Source: Rotaria macrura (lineage: Eukaryota > Rotifera > Eurotatoria > Philodinida > Philodinidae). From it: DNA of 64,000 nt. The position numbers were made by a program, and so were the translations under genes. The notes beneath the pieces are model-generated. The model made no database searches, was not told the DNA's origin, and was given only the letters and a program-made list of their open reading frames with translations. This document shows, one piece after another, positions 1-12,440 of the stretch. The stretch is from contig OENT01000434.1 in the NCBI GenBank assembly GCA_900239685.1, positions 53,664 through 117,663 of the forward strand, written 5' to 3'. Within the stretch, counting starts at the first letter, position 1. Every line of letters starts with the position of its first letter.

Positions 1-1186
1 TTTGCATCAGTTCTCACTTTTCCCGTTTGTGTAACATCGAAAACTAAATGTCTATTGAAGGATTGGAAAAAATATTTTGAATTTTTTTCTATCAAAAAAA
101 TTGAACTACTGAATTGTTTAAATTATGCAATTCAAGTAACAAAGATCAAAACGGCATATTTAGTCATTTTCTGAAGCATTTAAAGAGGATACATTAAAAT
201 GGGTTCGGTCGAATTTTTAATCTGGAAAATATGTACGTAAATGATGATGAACCAACAGGAACTATAATTTAACAAACTTAAAATACACTCTAGTCGAGAA
301 TCTTTTAACGAATTCTTGGGAATTCGAGACAAGGAGTACTTAGAAATTATTAAGGACGAGTAATTCTTTAAACAACTTGTGAGTACCTCATATGTGCCAG
401 TTTCCGATGATACATATATATCATTCGTATAAGCCAGTGCCCACATTCTTGACCGAATACTTTCTGAATTTCTATTGTCGAGATGATAGTGACAGAAATT
501 GTTGAATTTTGATCGGTTTCTCAAAACAATGTGATTAACAAAACCTTAGGAAACTTACAAAAGGATTACTTAAATGCAACGTTGTTCGTTGTACTGACCT
601 TGTCATCAACTTTGAAAAAATTATTGATACTCATCAACAAATATTTTCACTCACAAGTAGGGATGCGAGTTGCAGGTTTCCTGTCCCGATAAATTTGAAA
701 TGCAAAACAATTTTTAGGACAACCGATTGCAAAAGTCTCGAAAAACATCCATTTGTGTTCAATAATAACTGTATTATGTACTGGGATCTTGTTCTTTGAC
801 GCATAATGAAATCCGTACGTGTCGACTCATCAACAATTAAAAACATCGTGTAACGAAAATGTTGTTATTTTCTTTTTCGACTGTATTCATAAAACAAAAG
901 ATGTGATGACATAAAATGAGTCGTTCTGTTACATCTGTTGGAATATCTTACACTTAACTCAGTGATACGAAGGCTTGTTAATATAATTGCGACTGAGATA
1001 TTCCATATCTTCCAAGTACTCCAATTACTTTCAAATTATTAATTGTTGTCATTTTTATTTCCGAACATTGTTTTCTCACGCAAAACCCAATCTTTTTGCT
1101 TTTGGACAGTTAGTACTAATTTTAGCATCTTACACTATGCAAAGGACAGAGATATATCTATGAACTAGACTATTTTTATTTTTACT
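1..1186. other. intergenic, no gene seen
   Basis: AT-rich sequence with only short open frames on the minus strand (180-524 and 634-846). Their translations show no motif, membrane or signal pattern that I recognise, and I could not link them by splice sites. I see no tRNA or long repeat here. Confidence 0.5.
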
Positions 1187-2794
1187 TTATTCCTCTTCAT
1201 AAGATTTAAGAGCAAATTTGGAATCGTACATTTTCAATACATTTAAAGCAATATCTTCTACACCTGCAACGTCGATATTTGCAAAAATAACAATGGTTAC
1301 TTTCGCATCTAAAACTCGTACTATGAATGATTCGAATCCTTGCCATGTTCCACTATGTTTAACAACACGCATCCCACTCATTGTCTCATCTAATTCCCAA
1401 CCAAAACCGTACGGATAAGTTTTATTATTAATTAATGTAACTGGAATCCAGATTTCGTCGAAACTTGCCTTATCTTTCAATAGTTTATTACCATTGAGAC
1501 CCATGTCCCATTTGATCATATCATAAATATTGAGATAAAGTGCACCATCAGCAAATGTGTTGATACTTGGTGAAACCCATTCTTGATTTTTAATTTCATT
1601 ATCTACAAGAGCATAGCCCGATGCACGATTTTGAACAATATCACTTTCACTGATCAATCGCGCTGTTTTCATTTGAAGTGGCTCGAAAATATTTTTCTGA
1701 AGAAAATCACCATAGAATTCACCAGTGACATGACGAATTAATATTCCTAGCATTACATAACCGAGATTACTATACGCATATTGTTGACCAGGTTTGAAAT
1801 CGAGTGGAATCGTCTTGATTAATTCAAACATATCGTCTTCGGTAACCTCTTGATGATAATCGAAATCATCCGGATAATCTGTCATGCCAGCAGTATGTGT
1901 TAAGAGATGCCGAACGGTAATATGTTTCCATTCTCTTGGTACATCGTCAATATAGTCTTTAATGAACGCGTCCAATTCAATTTCTTCTCTTTCCACTAAT
2001 ATCATTATTGCCATGGCTGTGAATTGTTTTCCCATCGAACCCGATTGAAACATTGTCTCGAGTGTGACTGGTACTTTAAGTTCAATGTTTGAATAACCGT
2101 AACCTTGACCATAGACCATACGATTATTTCGTACGATCGCAAATGAAAGACCTGGGATTTTTCGATCTTTCATTTGCTTTTGAATATATTCATCAATTTT
2201 ACGTCGAAGACTGACATCAAGTTCTATATAGAATAGAAAATTTTTCAATTAAAGCAAAAAGGATATTACGTTTTTCAAAGGTTCAACGAATAGAATTTTA
2301 TCATAGTTTATTGCTTTGAAACATAATGTACTAGGGAAAAATACGACATGAACCATGCAACGAATTGGACATGTACTTGTTAAATAAATTGTATATAGGT
2401 TTCGCATGCGAAAGAATAGAAAATATCAATAGAATAATTTCAATCAATATGAAAATTCTATTGATATTATTTCTATTGAATTCAACTATGCAATAAATCA
2501 GTGTGAATTTAACATTAGAGAAAAATTTTCGTTGTGTTTGTTGACAAAAATTTCTAAATTTACTATCTAACATGCATAGATCGTTTCATTTGAGTATTAA
2601 ATTAATATCGTCTTTCGATAATTTAAAATTTAATCCTATGAAAATTATAGAGAAATGATAACGTTCATTTGAATGGAATTTAAATGTAACTTTCAAGGAA
2701 ATATTTCTAAAATAAATTGTTTTAAGAAAAATGCTTATCAGAAACATACGATCAACCTACCAGTAGCATGATGAAATGATGAAGCTGTAGCCAT
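1187..2794 (-). CDS. beta-lactamase-type serine hydrolase, two exons
   Basis: Serine hydrolase of the beta-lactamase/penicillin-binding-protein family, which covers esterases, D-aminopeptidases and LACTB-like proteases. The catalytic set is visible: SMGK at about residues 74-77 (SxxK), YSN at 162-164, and HSG at 301-303 in the KTG position. The long frame opens at a TTG, so its first eight residues are probably intron. An acceptor (ctatatag) precedes position 2223. An upstream exon (2761-2844) ends at a G|GTAGG donor in matching phase and contains an ATG at 2794-2792, giving 356 aa. The intron is 2224-2760 (537 nt), long for this window. An acceptor tttacag just upstream of that exon could be a trans-splice site or mark a further exon. 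No signal peptide follows from this start. The stop codon overlaps an AATAAA. Family certain, start uncertain, substrate unknown; bacterial origin is plausible. Confidence 0.85.
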
Positions 2795-2844
2795 TCCGTT
2801 CTTTTTATTTTCAAGGTTCAGCGTAAAAACAACAGGATTGAATA

Positions 2845-3239
2845 CTGTAAAAGAAAACAGGAAATATCCGTTATATATTAATCTATTTTATTTTCAATTC
2901 AAATCCATATTAGATTTAGTTATCTACACATGTTTCTTATAATATGTTCGAAATGAATTCTTCATGTAAATTTTTCTTTTCTTGCTCACAAAAATTCCTT
3001 GAAGATTTTCCATGTCTGACAATCAACGTGACATGACAGAACTATAGAATCACACGTACAAAAGATCTCACATCGTTCAGTTGAAACTATGGCACTACTT
3101 GTGTTTCTGAACACAGTCTTGGCTAAATCTTTTATTGCTTCTTGACTCAATTGCCTGATTGTGCATGAAATTCAGAATAATATCGATGGGAAATTAATGC
3201 AACATGCAAATCTTCGCAGTCGCGGACAAAAACAATATT
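2845..3239. other. upstream region of the hydrolase gene
   Basis: Non-coding AT-rich sequence. A pyrimidine-rich acceptor at 2845-2855 (minus strand) precedes the first recognised exon. I looked upstream for an in-phase first coding exon with a signal peptide and found none that fits. Confidence 0.4.
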
Positions 3240-4480
3240 GCTGAAAATGAAGCCCAGTTCTGTGTATCGTGTTCTAAATATTTCTCCCTTCTGATCATGT
3301 CACTTGAAATATTGACGCTGAGTTCAAAGCTCTTGTATATGTATAGCATCTCATGATGAAAGATATCCGGGTGTTTCTCGGGAGTTTTAACGAAAATTGT
3401 ATAGACATGAGCAGGTGAGACTGGTTTAATAAAAAAATTGGAACTAATAGAACATTTTTTTACAAAGACCATAGAGGATGGCTGGTGATTTTCTCTAACT
3501 TGAAAACAAGCTTGTAAAAGTTTCTAGAATAGCGACAAGTTCACTCAACCTTGTTAGACACTTGTTCTAAATATTTTATTGGTGTTCATTCATGCAGTCT
3601 CTTGCTTAGTGAATTATATGCTATGAAAATAGAAAATTATATTACAATGGTAATCTTTCAGGAAGTTCGCCAGTCACGAATGGGTGTGAATGCGGGCATT
3701 TATTTGAATTAAATTTCAAATTCATATTCTTTCAAGTTCACTTGAAAATGTGTAAGATGATAATGTTTCAGAGCAACATCTTAAATTTCACATAGAGACA
3801 ATCGTAAGATATCTTGCTAATATTTTTTCATATCGACGTCACATTATTATCGAAATGGTTTCATCGAGTACGAAAATGAATTTCAGACAGATTAGCTTAT
3901 GAATGTGTTCATCAAAACGAATTATTAATGTCTCCTATTTATCATATGATGCGGGCTTCGTCGTAATTCAACTGAACATGTCACTGTACTATTTGCTTCA
4001 TAATCGATAGAGAATCGCATCTTTGCATTAATTTAGGTCTTCGTATATCAATCGATAGAACTTTCATGTAATACCGAAGCACACATTATTTAAATTCCTA
4101 CAATACTCGGAACCTATGAAATTCCTGAAAGACGAATGTTTCAATATGATTTTCTACTTTTATGGCATATCATTCATTAATAAAGATACTGCATAAGTGA
4201 AAACCAACAAAATACTTAGAGCAAGTATTCAACAAGGTTGAGAGGACTTGCCGCTAGCCTAGAAAATTTTACAAACTTTTTTCTAGTCAAAGAAATTCAC
4301 CTTCCATCCTCCACAGTCGTGTCTCAAACGGCACTGTCTTCGTATTCAAGTTATGAATGCTTGATTTAACGTATCTGTATATGTAGTTTTCGTTAATATC
4401 CCCCCAAAATTCCCAGAAACCTTTCCATGTCTATGAACAATCTGCAATCGATGTTTTCTCAAGAGTCACTTTGAAAACAT
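3240..4480. repeat. large imperfect inverted repeat
   Basis: Sequence around 3375-3670 matches the reverse complement of about 4130-4410. Clear shared blocks are the stretch around CTCAACCTTGTT (3544 and 4231 regions), TATGCAGT near 3592 and 4187, and AGAGGATGG near 3472 and 4310. Weaker similarity extends outward to about 3240 and 4480. About 450 bp of unmatched sequence separates the arms. This is probably an old foldback or long-TIR element, or an inverted duplication. No target duplication was identified, and the minus-strand open frame at 3194-3472 lies within it and is probably not a gene. Confidence 0.7.
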
Positions 4481-7400
4481 CAAGATTTGGTATCGGAAAG
4501 AGTAATGCGTACTGTTTGTATTAGATATCTTCGAAACGATCACGATTCTAATTTTGAGTCGTTAAAATTGATTTCGCAGATCACTACTTTAATTATCATT
4601 ATTATAAATAAAATATGATGGATTCGTAGTTTCTGAATCAAAACAAAATAATGCATTAAACATCAAATAGTCTGCCTCTTTAAACAGAAAATACAACAGA
4701 CAAGTTAATTCATTTGTTGATTCTGCTACGTATTAAATCAAAGTTTGTTTCCAACGAAACAAGAACGATAGGTATGGATACTACGTCTGTGCAATTAAAT
4801 GATTAATAGAACTTCACTCAAACTCATGATGGATTCGTGTATTAATAAACGAGTAAACCACCTGCATTAAGGAAACTTCAATTTACTTGAATTCACATTC
4901 ACTGATTCTTACAGGATCTAAATGAATACGAAATATTAGTACATCACATCGAATCACCTCCCATTTAGTTAACTCTTATACAACTGATCAAATTCAAAAC
5001 AATAAATAACTTCTCGAACATCAAACCGAGTAAACTCAGGGAGTGTCGTTTACTGATGAGGGAATCATGAATTCGTTCAATTCTTTTGCTGCTACTTACT
5101 GCAAGACAACTATAGATTGCTTGTGCGTTCAGTAACCGTCTTATGATTTGATAAATCTAAATTCGAAACTAGATTCGCTCATTTAATATGAGTTACTCAC
5201 ATCATGATCATTACAAAATAAATATATTTATCGACAGAAAATACGCTCCAAGGTTAGAACAGAAACAATCATACTTATTGTGTTCTCCAACCATGCGAAA
5301 GCATTCACCTTTCATTAAAACTAACATGAATTGTGTCTATTTTACGTACGTATAATTAACATGAAGAAAAAAACAAACTATTTCGTCTTTCTACACCAAT
5401 GTAGAAGCAGTCGATTTGATTTTTCTCTGTTGAGAGCAATTAAGCGTCTTCTATACAGTCTTACGAATCAAAATTGACCTGTGTTTTTATTTTATGCGCA
5501 TCAAATGAATTTCCTGATCAATGTAATTTCATTTTTGAATTTTTATTTCACCACGAACCATATAAAAACGAAAATGAATGACGAATGCTGTACCCAGTCA
5601 AAGGGCATCATCGGCACAAGGAGAAGAGTGGATTTTTTTCAGAAGAATATTCGAAAGATTCTTGTGCACAATAGGAAAGAAAGAGATTATCGTAATGATA
5701 GATTCATTCATTGCGAACTACTTGTTTTATTGCTATTCGCGACGACGAAGAACTCAAGAGGGGAAGTATTACGGAAATATCTTCAATTCAATTCTTCATA
5801 ATGATTGATTAACTATCAGGCTTGGTACCAGCTCTTATCGAATATATAAGAAAATATACAAATATAAATGTATATATATATATATATATATCAGGCAAAA
5901 ACGGTGATGAGTTTTGGAAGTAGCAGGACTGATGTTCAAATTGTGTAGAATATGCATCTGATTTTATAAGATAAATTGAAAACTTATTTAAGCTGAAATT
6001 AATTAAAATCAAATGGTAAAGCATTTGTATTACTAGGTGTACACTAAACGATAGTTTCTGCTCGATAGATTAGCAGGAAGATGCTAAGATCTACAGAGAA
6101 CATACAACATAGGAAAATCAAAGGAGTAGAAAAATAGTTCCATATTGTTTTTGACTCGGGTTATGTGCTTTTGATAATTGTTCTATGAAGCATGTGGAAG
6201 CTAGAAAATCAACTTGCATACAGATATAAACAAAAATTGTACACAGGAACACGTGTTCGATCACCATAGATTGTTACCTTAACTGTAATTTGCTGTCATC
6301 ACTGTAGCTGAACGAAAAGTCATATACAACTTTATTATAAGCTTGAATTAAATAGTAACTTGAAAAAACTCTGAATCCGTTTTTTTTCATGAACACTATC
6401 TACTCTTAGCTATCATAGGTAACGCTTTTTTTAGCCAACAATTGCGCATTAGTCTTTTTATCGCTTGTGCCATCGAGTAACATTTGCTGTGCTCCTAATG
6501 ATGCAACGAGGCAAATGGACAGTCTACATGTGCTAGTATTTAATTTTTTATTCTCTTCAGTTCTATCCCAAATAACAACTAGGCTTGTAAAATGCCTTTC
6601 CGTAGAGTTGTTCGTTCAATAATTGAAACAATTCTAAAGACAAAAGTACAAGATCCTAGCGATCCACTCGTACTTCAGAATTCATTAGTCGTAGTCTTTC
6701 TTTATTGAATCAATAGTTGCCGCTCGTTTAATTTTATATAGAGTTCGACTCTCGAAATATGTATCTTGAGTGTGCAAGAATATTTTTGCTATTTCGAAGA
6801 TAACAGAGGCGCAAGGTACTTAGTTTCATATGGATTCACCCTAAAAAAGAAACATTATATTTGATAGCTATTATTGACGGGATCGAGTCCTATGCGAATA
6901 TTCTATGTAAATTCTTCAAAATGTTAGTCATATGTATAAACAGTTTTCAATGGATGAATGAATAGTAACAACAAATACGATAGTTGACTGAAAAATATCA
7001 ATATGATGTCAATAGATTTCATGTTTATTGCTCTTGATCAAACCAGCTATTGATGAATAGACATGCTTATCTTCTTTTGACAAAATGTGTAGCATTCAAA
7101 AGACAATTTGAACTTTGCCATAGTATAAAATACAACTATATGAAGTGTTTTAGTTGTGTTTCAATTGCGCTCATTATTGCTTTCACACAACTATTAGAAA
7201 AAAACAAACTTTGAATAATTAACTAGAAGAAATGGAGGAATTTACATAAAACAGAGTGATATTTATTTCTCATTCTTGTTCCATCTGTGATAGAAAAGAC
7301 TCTATTGTCACTGTAATCAAAATATAGGTCAATAATTCACTCCCTTACTAGGTATTGAACGTTTTTTGAAACGAATGAATGCTTGTAGACACACACACAT

Positions 7401-8228
7401 TAAATAAATGATAAGAAAACTTCTCATTTTCGCTAGAAAGTAGATGTTAGTAATGACAGCTAAAACTAAGAATCCGTTTTATCATTGCTGCTTAGAACTA
7501 TAACTGTTTTTACTGGATATGAGATGTGTTCTAGAATGCTGAAAATACATTTTTTCTTTCATATGATCAACTTCAGTATACAAAACAAGTCAGCTGAGCG
7601 AAATTTTTCGTATTCTAGGCATTCATTGTTTCTTTTCACTTTCCAACCGAATAAAACGAACCATGACAGGACGTTATTCGTGATTTTTCTAAGATGACGC
7701 GTGCATGCTTCACTAATCAGTCAACAACCATGTTTTCCATTCAACTATGGTAACTTCTTTATCTGTCTATGGGTTGACATCTAAATAGATGAGATAGGAA
7801 CAAGACTTTTATCATTTTCTACAGTCGAATCGAACTGCAAATACTTCGACTGCATTTACATTCGGCGTAGAGATCTTTACATAAAAATTAAAACAAGGAA
7901 AACAGTACCTTGAGAGACTTGCATTGAAGCAAGAACAGTTAATGATTGATACACTGAAGTATTTATAGCAGATATCTTCATTCAGCTATGAATTCGTTTG
8001 TGTCTCCTCATGTCTCAATAGAATTGTGTATGTAACGGCGTAGCATTTCACAAACAATCGGATAGAGACCACAAGTAATTACAGATAAAACAAAGCCTTA
8101 GCCAGTAGTTGAGAACAAAACTCGACCATTTAAAAAAAGTTCAAGAACTTTGAAGGATTTTAACACTTCTCTTTATTATTATATTCAACAATAATTCTTG
8201 GCTATCACAACTTATTTTTTGAAGAAAC
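4481..8228. other. 3.7-kb stretch without a recognised gene
   Basis: Overlapping plus-strand open frames at 5481-5808 are unlike any family I know and have no supporting splice sites. An uninterrupted TA dinucleotide run lies at 5871-5891. A minus-strand AATAAA (TTTATT at 8172-8177) at the right edge is the likely poly(A) signal of the next gene. Otherwise nothing identifiable. Confidence 0.5.
5871..5891. repeat. TA microsatellite
   Basis: About ten uninterrupted TA units, flanked by AT-rich unique sequence. Confidence 0.9.
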
Positions 8229-9044
8229 TCAGAAGAGTTTCCATTTGAGATTTTCTATAATTTTTTGTATTCTGCGCATCCAACGTTTCAGTTCCTCCAA
8301 TATAATGTGCGAATACACGCTCTGCATAACGGACGGTGCTAGGGATGTATCAATTTCGTTGAATGGATCGTGTTCATACCGATAGATAACAAACTGTTCG
8401 TTTAAATAGGTACGTAAGACAACTCGATAATTACAGATGATATCCTGTTTTAAAGTTTCAGTAATGTTTTTTAGCAGCATATAAATAGTATTTTTCCTTG
8501 AACTATCAGAATTCACTACACGAACAATTGCATTGTAGTAAAAGATCATTGCAGAGTAATTTTCTTCCAGGATATGAATCAATTCAGTCTAAAAGAATAA
8601 GATTTTACTATTAATGGATACACTCATAAAATCTTGTCAGGTTTACTTGATTAACATTGTTTTCATTATGGAATCGATCTGAATAAGAATGCGTCGGTAG
8701 ATATTTAATTATTCGCTTCATTGTACGGCTCTTATGTCGATGGAAGCTAGACATGTTTTGCTCGTAGACAATCTATAATTTGTTAATAATAAAATTAATG
8801 TTCGAAATGCGGTCTAAGCATCACATCCAATGTTACTCACGATGTAATATTGAATATGACTGAGTTTTTGGATTGTTTGGTTTGTACTAGTTGTTATTTC
8901 CATCAATTCATTTCTCACACAAAGGGTTTTACTATGTACTTTACAGGAACTATCTTCCCAATATTTTTCCTTCCCTATAACAAACTGAATTCTTGTTACT
9001 AGAGGAAGTACCATTAATGAGATTATTTTGAAAGGAATGGACAT
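8229..9044 (-). CDS. secreted orphan protein, three exons, 229 aa
   Basis: Rebuilt from three exons: 8841-9044, 8647-8772 and 8229-8588. Introns are 68 nt (8773-8840, donor GTGAGT, acceptor ATTATAG) and 58 nt (8589-8646, donor GTAAAC, acceptor CTTTTAG). All junctions are phase 0 and the joined frame is open from a true ATG to a stop. The product starts with a hydrophobic segment (residues about 3-21) that reads as a signal peptide. It then has three cysteines (C34, C42, C162) and four N-glycosylation sequons (N55, N74, N120, N151). The rest is rich in Lys, Glu, Ile and Leu and looks mostly alpha-helical. A poly(A) signal AATAAA lies about 52 nt past the stop. I recognise no domain. A small secreted helical glycoprotein is the inference; the function is unknown. 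Confidence 0.75.
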
Positions 9045-12000
9045 GATTGGTTTCTCAGAATCTTGGTAACCTTCAGTGAAGTTAGAGTCAAAAAAATGAA
9101 TTGATCGGCATCCTCTTATATATGCAACCGACCGTTCAATATCTCAATCAGAAATATCATTATGTTGATCATGATTTCTCTAAAGTAAATTCTTGTCTGA
9201 TTTTATTAATATTGGAAATTCACAAATCGATTACTCAAAATCAATAAATTGTGATAAGACTAAGTTGATTGCAATGCTTATCTTGATCACGATCTAGACG
9301 TATGGGAAAACAATGGAATTTGCTTTTCCACTTTCCTGACTTTTTCAGAAACATATCATTAGGTAAATTTATGTGTCTTATGTGTCAATTGACGTGTACA
9401 TAATTTCATCAATTATTTCCTGAAATAGGTTTTATCGCTGTATTCAGATTGACAAGGGTCAATAAATGAGGTCACGAGTATCATTTAAAAACGACGCCAA
9501 CTCACACAATCAATACTGGTCTCATTCATTTCTCACTCCTGAACATGGCGTATTGGTGTGTCAGTAGTAATCAATCGGTAATCAAATTAAGACATGACTA
9601 CATCTAATTCAAATACTTACATTTGATACTTGTGTGCGTGTGTGTATTTTTATTTGAAGTAGCTACTCAAGTATTGTCGAATGACGTAGAATCGATAAAA
9701 AAGAGTTCTATGATATAATAATTTTTTGATTTCAAGTACCTGCACGTGGCATACAATACGTCATCATTTGATGTTATCACGAAGGAAAACATTTTATAGA
9801 TATTTTGGGAGATGTCAGAAAATCGATGNCATATATATTTTTTAAAATCTATCGGTTGATTCTCCTCGTGAAGTTGAAATTGGATACTGTTCAAAACTGT
9901 ACGAGAAACAATCTAAACATTTGTCTATCGGTGAATAAAACTCGATGGATTGTTGAGAACGGCATATATTTAGTATTCGCAAGAAGATTGAACATATTGA
10001 TGTGGGAAGTATTTGACTCTAGTGTCTCCAGGACTGTTATATGTTGTTTGTGAGATTAAGCATGGGCCATGTTTTGTTGCAGGCATTGTTTTGTTTTAGA
10101 ACTCTGAAAGCTAGCTATTTATGATAACCTGGAGTCATCAGATATGTCTGTCCACGCAGAATATATTTTCAATTGATTAAAGATGTTTGAAGTTTGAATC
10201 ATCAAGTGTGCATCGATGTAGGTGGTTCATGCCATAGAGTTCCGATTTGAGTGGTATGATCATAGCGGATGCGACTGGGTTATTGCTGAGATTTTCATGG
10301 TTCTACCTAAATTCATGGAAATACAACTCTTGTTCATTGTAGAATCGAACAGAATTCTCAACGATTACATCAAACTCCTCCTGTCGGATCCAATGATATC
10401 TAAATGGTGGGATTCGGTAGAATTTAGGCACTATACGTTCTGAAATATTCGGCTATTAGATGGTGATGGCAGGGTTCTTGCAAATTATCATCATAGGGTT
10501 TGACTGAAATACGAAAGTTGGATCCTCTTACATATGAATAGAGGATTCGAACGCATTTCGTCAATCGAGGTCCTAGACATTACTTAAGTAGATTCCAATT
10601 GTGTTCCCCTCGCAGAAATCCGATATTCTATTCGCCTCCTGAATTCCAGATTATCCTAGAGGATTCCGATAAAGGTCGGTAGGATTCTGTCGGAATCCAA
10701 TCATCAGTGAGTCTGGGATTAATCTACATGAAAATGATTCTCATATAAAAAAAAACAGATCAATTTCGTGGGAAATCGTTGGTTGTCATTGATACGGTGG
10801 TTTGATATAGATTTTATAGGTTAATTATAGTTCATCGGTTACTTTTTTGGTGACCTATAAAAAGGAATTGATTGTAGAACATTATTTAAGGGTTGGATAA
10901 GTTTTTTAGATGCTCTGTTTTAGATTCATTTCACCTATTTAGCTTTGAAATCAATTTTTTTACTTCTATATTTTAAGATTCATTTTTCTTGCATTTACTG
11001 TTTCCTGTATTTTTTTCGTTAGTCTGTCCTATTTTTTGGTTAAAATTAAAATTCAGATATTAATAAAAAAAATCTTAAATAAGATGTACAAATATTAACG
11101 AAGTAGAAAATTAAGTTGTGCCATTCAGCTGCACCGAAGGGAAAATTAATCGACCGTTTTTCTACACGTTTAATTAAATTGGCAGGTCTACTATCAACAA
11201 ATCTAAATTCGACATATACTTCTATTAAAATATGTTCATACAAATATTTGAATCTTTTTGAATTGCACTCAATGATTATGATATCACAAAATTCTTGGTT
11301 TTCCATCTGTATCATTGATATTTGTGAGAAAAAAATGGGTCACTGACGAGCTGTTTGATATTTGTAAACGTTAAATTATCAAGACTATGAACTGGTAGCT
11401 TGCTTCGAAAAAAACGTTTTTTCAACCTACCTGAAAATATTACCTTGAATGATAAAAGTCAAAAATATATTTATAAAAAGACCAGCATCAATAAGCTCAT
11501 CATATCAGTTACAACACATAATCATAAAACACTGAATCATTTCGTTACAGTTGATAAAGTCTAGACACAATACTCCTCAGTTGTTCAAGTTTCTTCTAGA
11601 AAAAATCCATTGGTTTTATTCACCTAATAGAGTGATAAACTACACTCGAGTTTCGTAAAACCTGTATATAATTTCTAATATAATATCAATAATGACTTAT
11701 AAGAAGCTGCTCAATAAATGGATGAGCACCCATCATCGATCATAGTACTCAATCCATTATTAGAAATAATCGTGATCTAGTGAAAAGATGATATTCATAA
11801 AGTTACTTTTATTATTCTGCATAGAAATATTTCATAATTCTTTTAAAATTCATTTACTCTACAGATAAATCTCAGGCTATTTCTCAAATGGTTGATCTAA
11901 TTAAACTCCATTAATGTAACGATACTCCATCGTTACATGAAATATTGTAGTGGCAAGGATGAATGTTGTAATCGAAGGTTATTTACAGATAGTCATGTCG

Positions 12001-12440
12001 AACACCTTCAAAAAAGATTATTGCCCATGTCTAAGTAAGCTTGTTTACCGGCTACGAAGCTTATTGAGGCGAAAACTTGATTAATTCTTTCTTGGAAAAT
12101 GCCATCGTTTCTTTCCTGGAATTACTTTTTTTTGTACGCCTTGAGTATTTCATTGAAAATGACAGGTGTTGTATTTTTCAAAGTTTCAAGCGTAAAATAA
12201 TCAAGTTTGACTTGTGAATTGGAAAATAAGTATTACTGAATATTAGAATTCGTGATAACTTGTTCTTTTTCTTTAAATTCTTTATGTTAATTAATATTTA
12301 TACACGGCTGACGTGCTTAAAGTGAATTCTTCATATCTGTCACAATGCTAAAAATAAAATATATGTCACGTAGTTTTTTCATAAGTAATGTACATTTGAC
12401 GTGGCAAGTAGTTCATTATGGAAATGAATCGGTCTTGCTA
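9045..12440. other. 3.4-kb region, no firm gene
   Basis: Holds one ambiguous base (n at 9829), a stretch around 10220-10700 with recurrent GGATTC/GAATCC-type motifs, and opposed open frames at 11046-11346. Other frames (9667-9894 minus, 9805-10053 plus, 10222-10443 plus) show no family resemblance. Confidence 0.45.
11046..11315 (-). other. uncertain protein-like open frame
   Basis: A minus-strand frame of about 89 codons, facing a plus-strand frame at 11116-11346. The minus reading has plausible codon choice and mixed composition, including the segment SINFPFGAAEWHNL. I do not recognise it and found no flanking splice sites. It could be a gene fragment or chance. Confidence 0.2.

Noticed and set aside
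2224..2248. Start of the hydrolase frame at 2248
   Set aside because: It begins at TTG and overlaps a good splice acceptor; an in-phase upstream exon explains the coding start better.
3194..3472. Minus-strand 92-aa protein
   Set aside because: Lies in the inverted repeat and shows no family or splice support.
5871..5891. TA repeat as a CRISPR-like or regulatory array
   Set aside because: A simple dinucleotide run with no spacers. No CRISPR array was seen anywhere and the window is eukaryotic.
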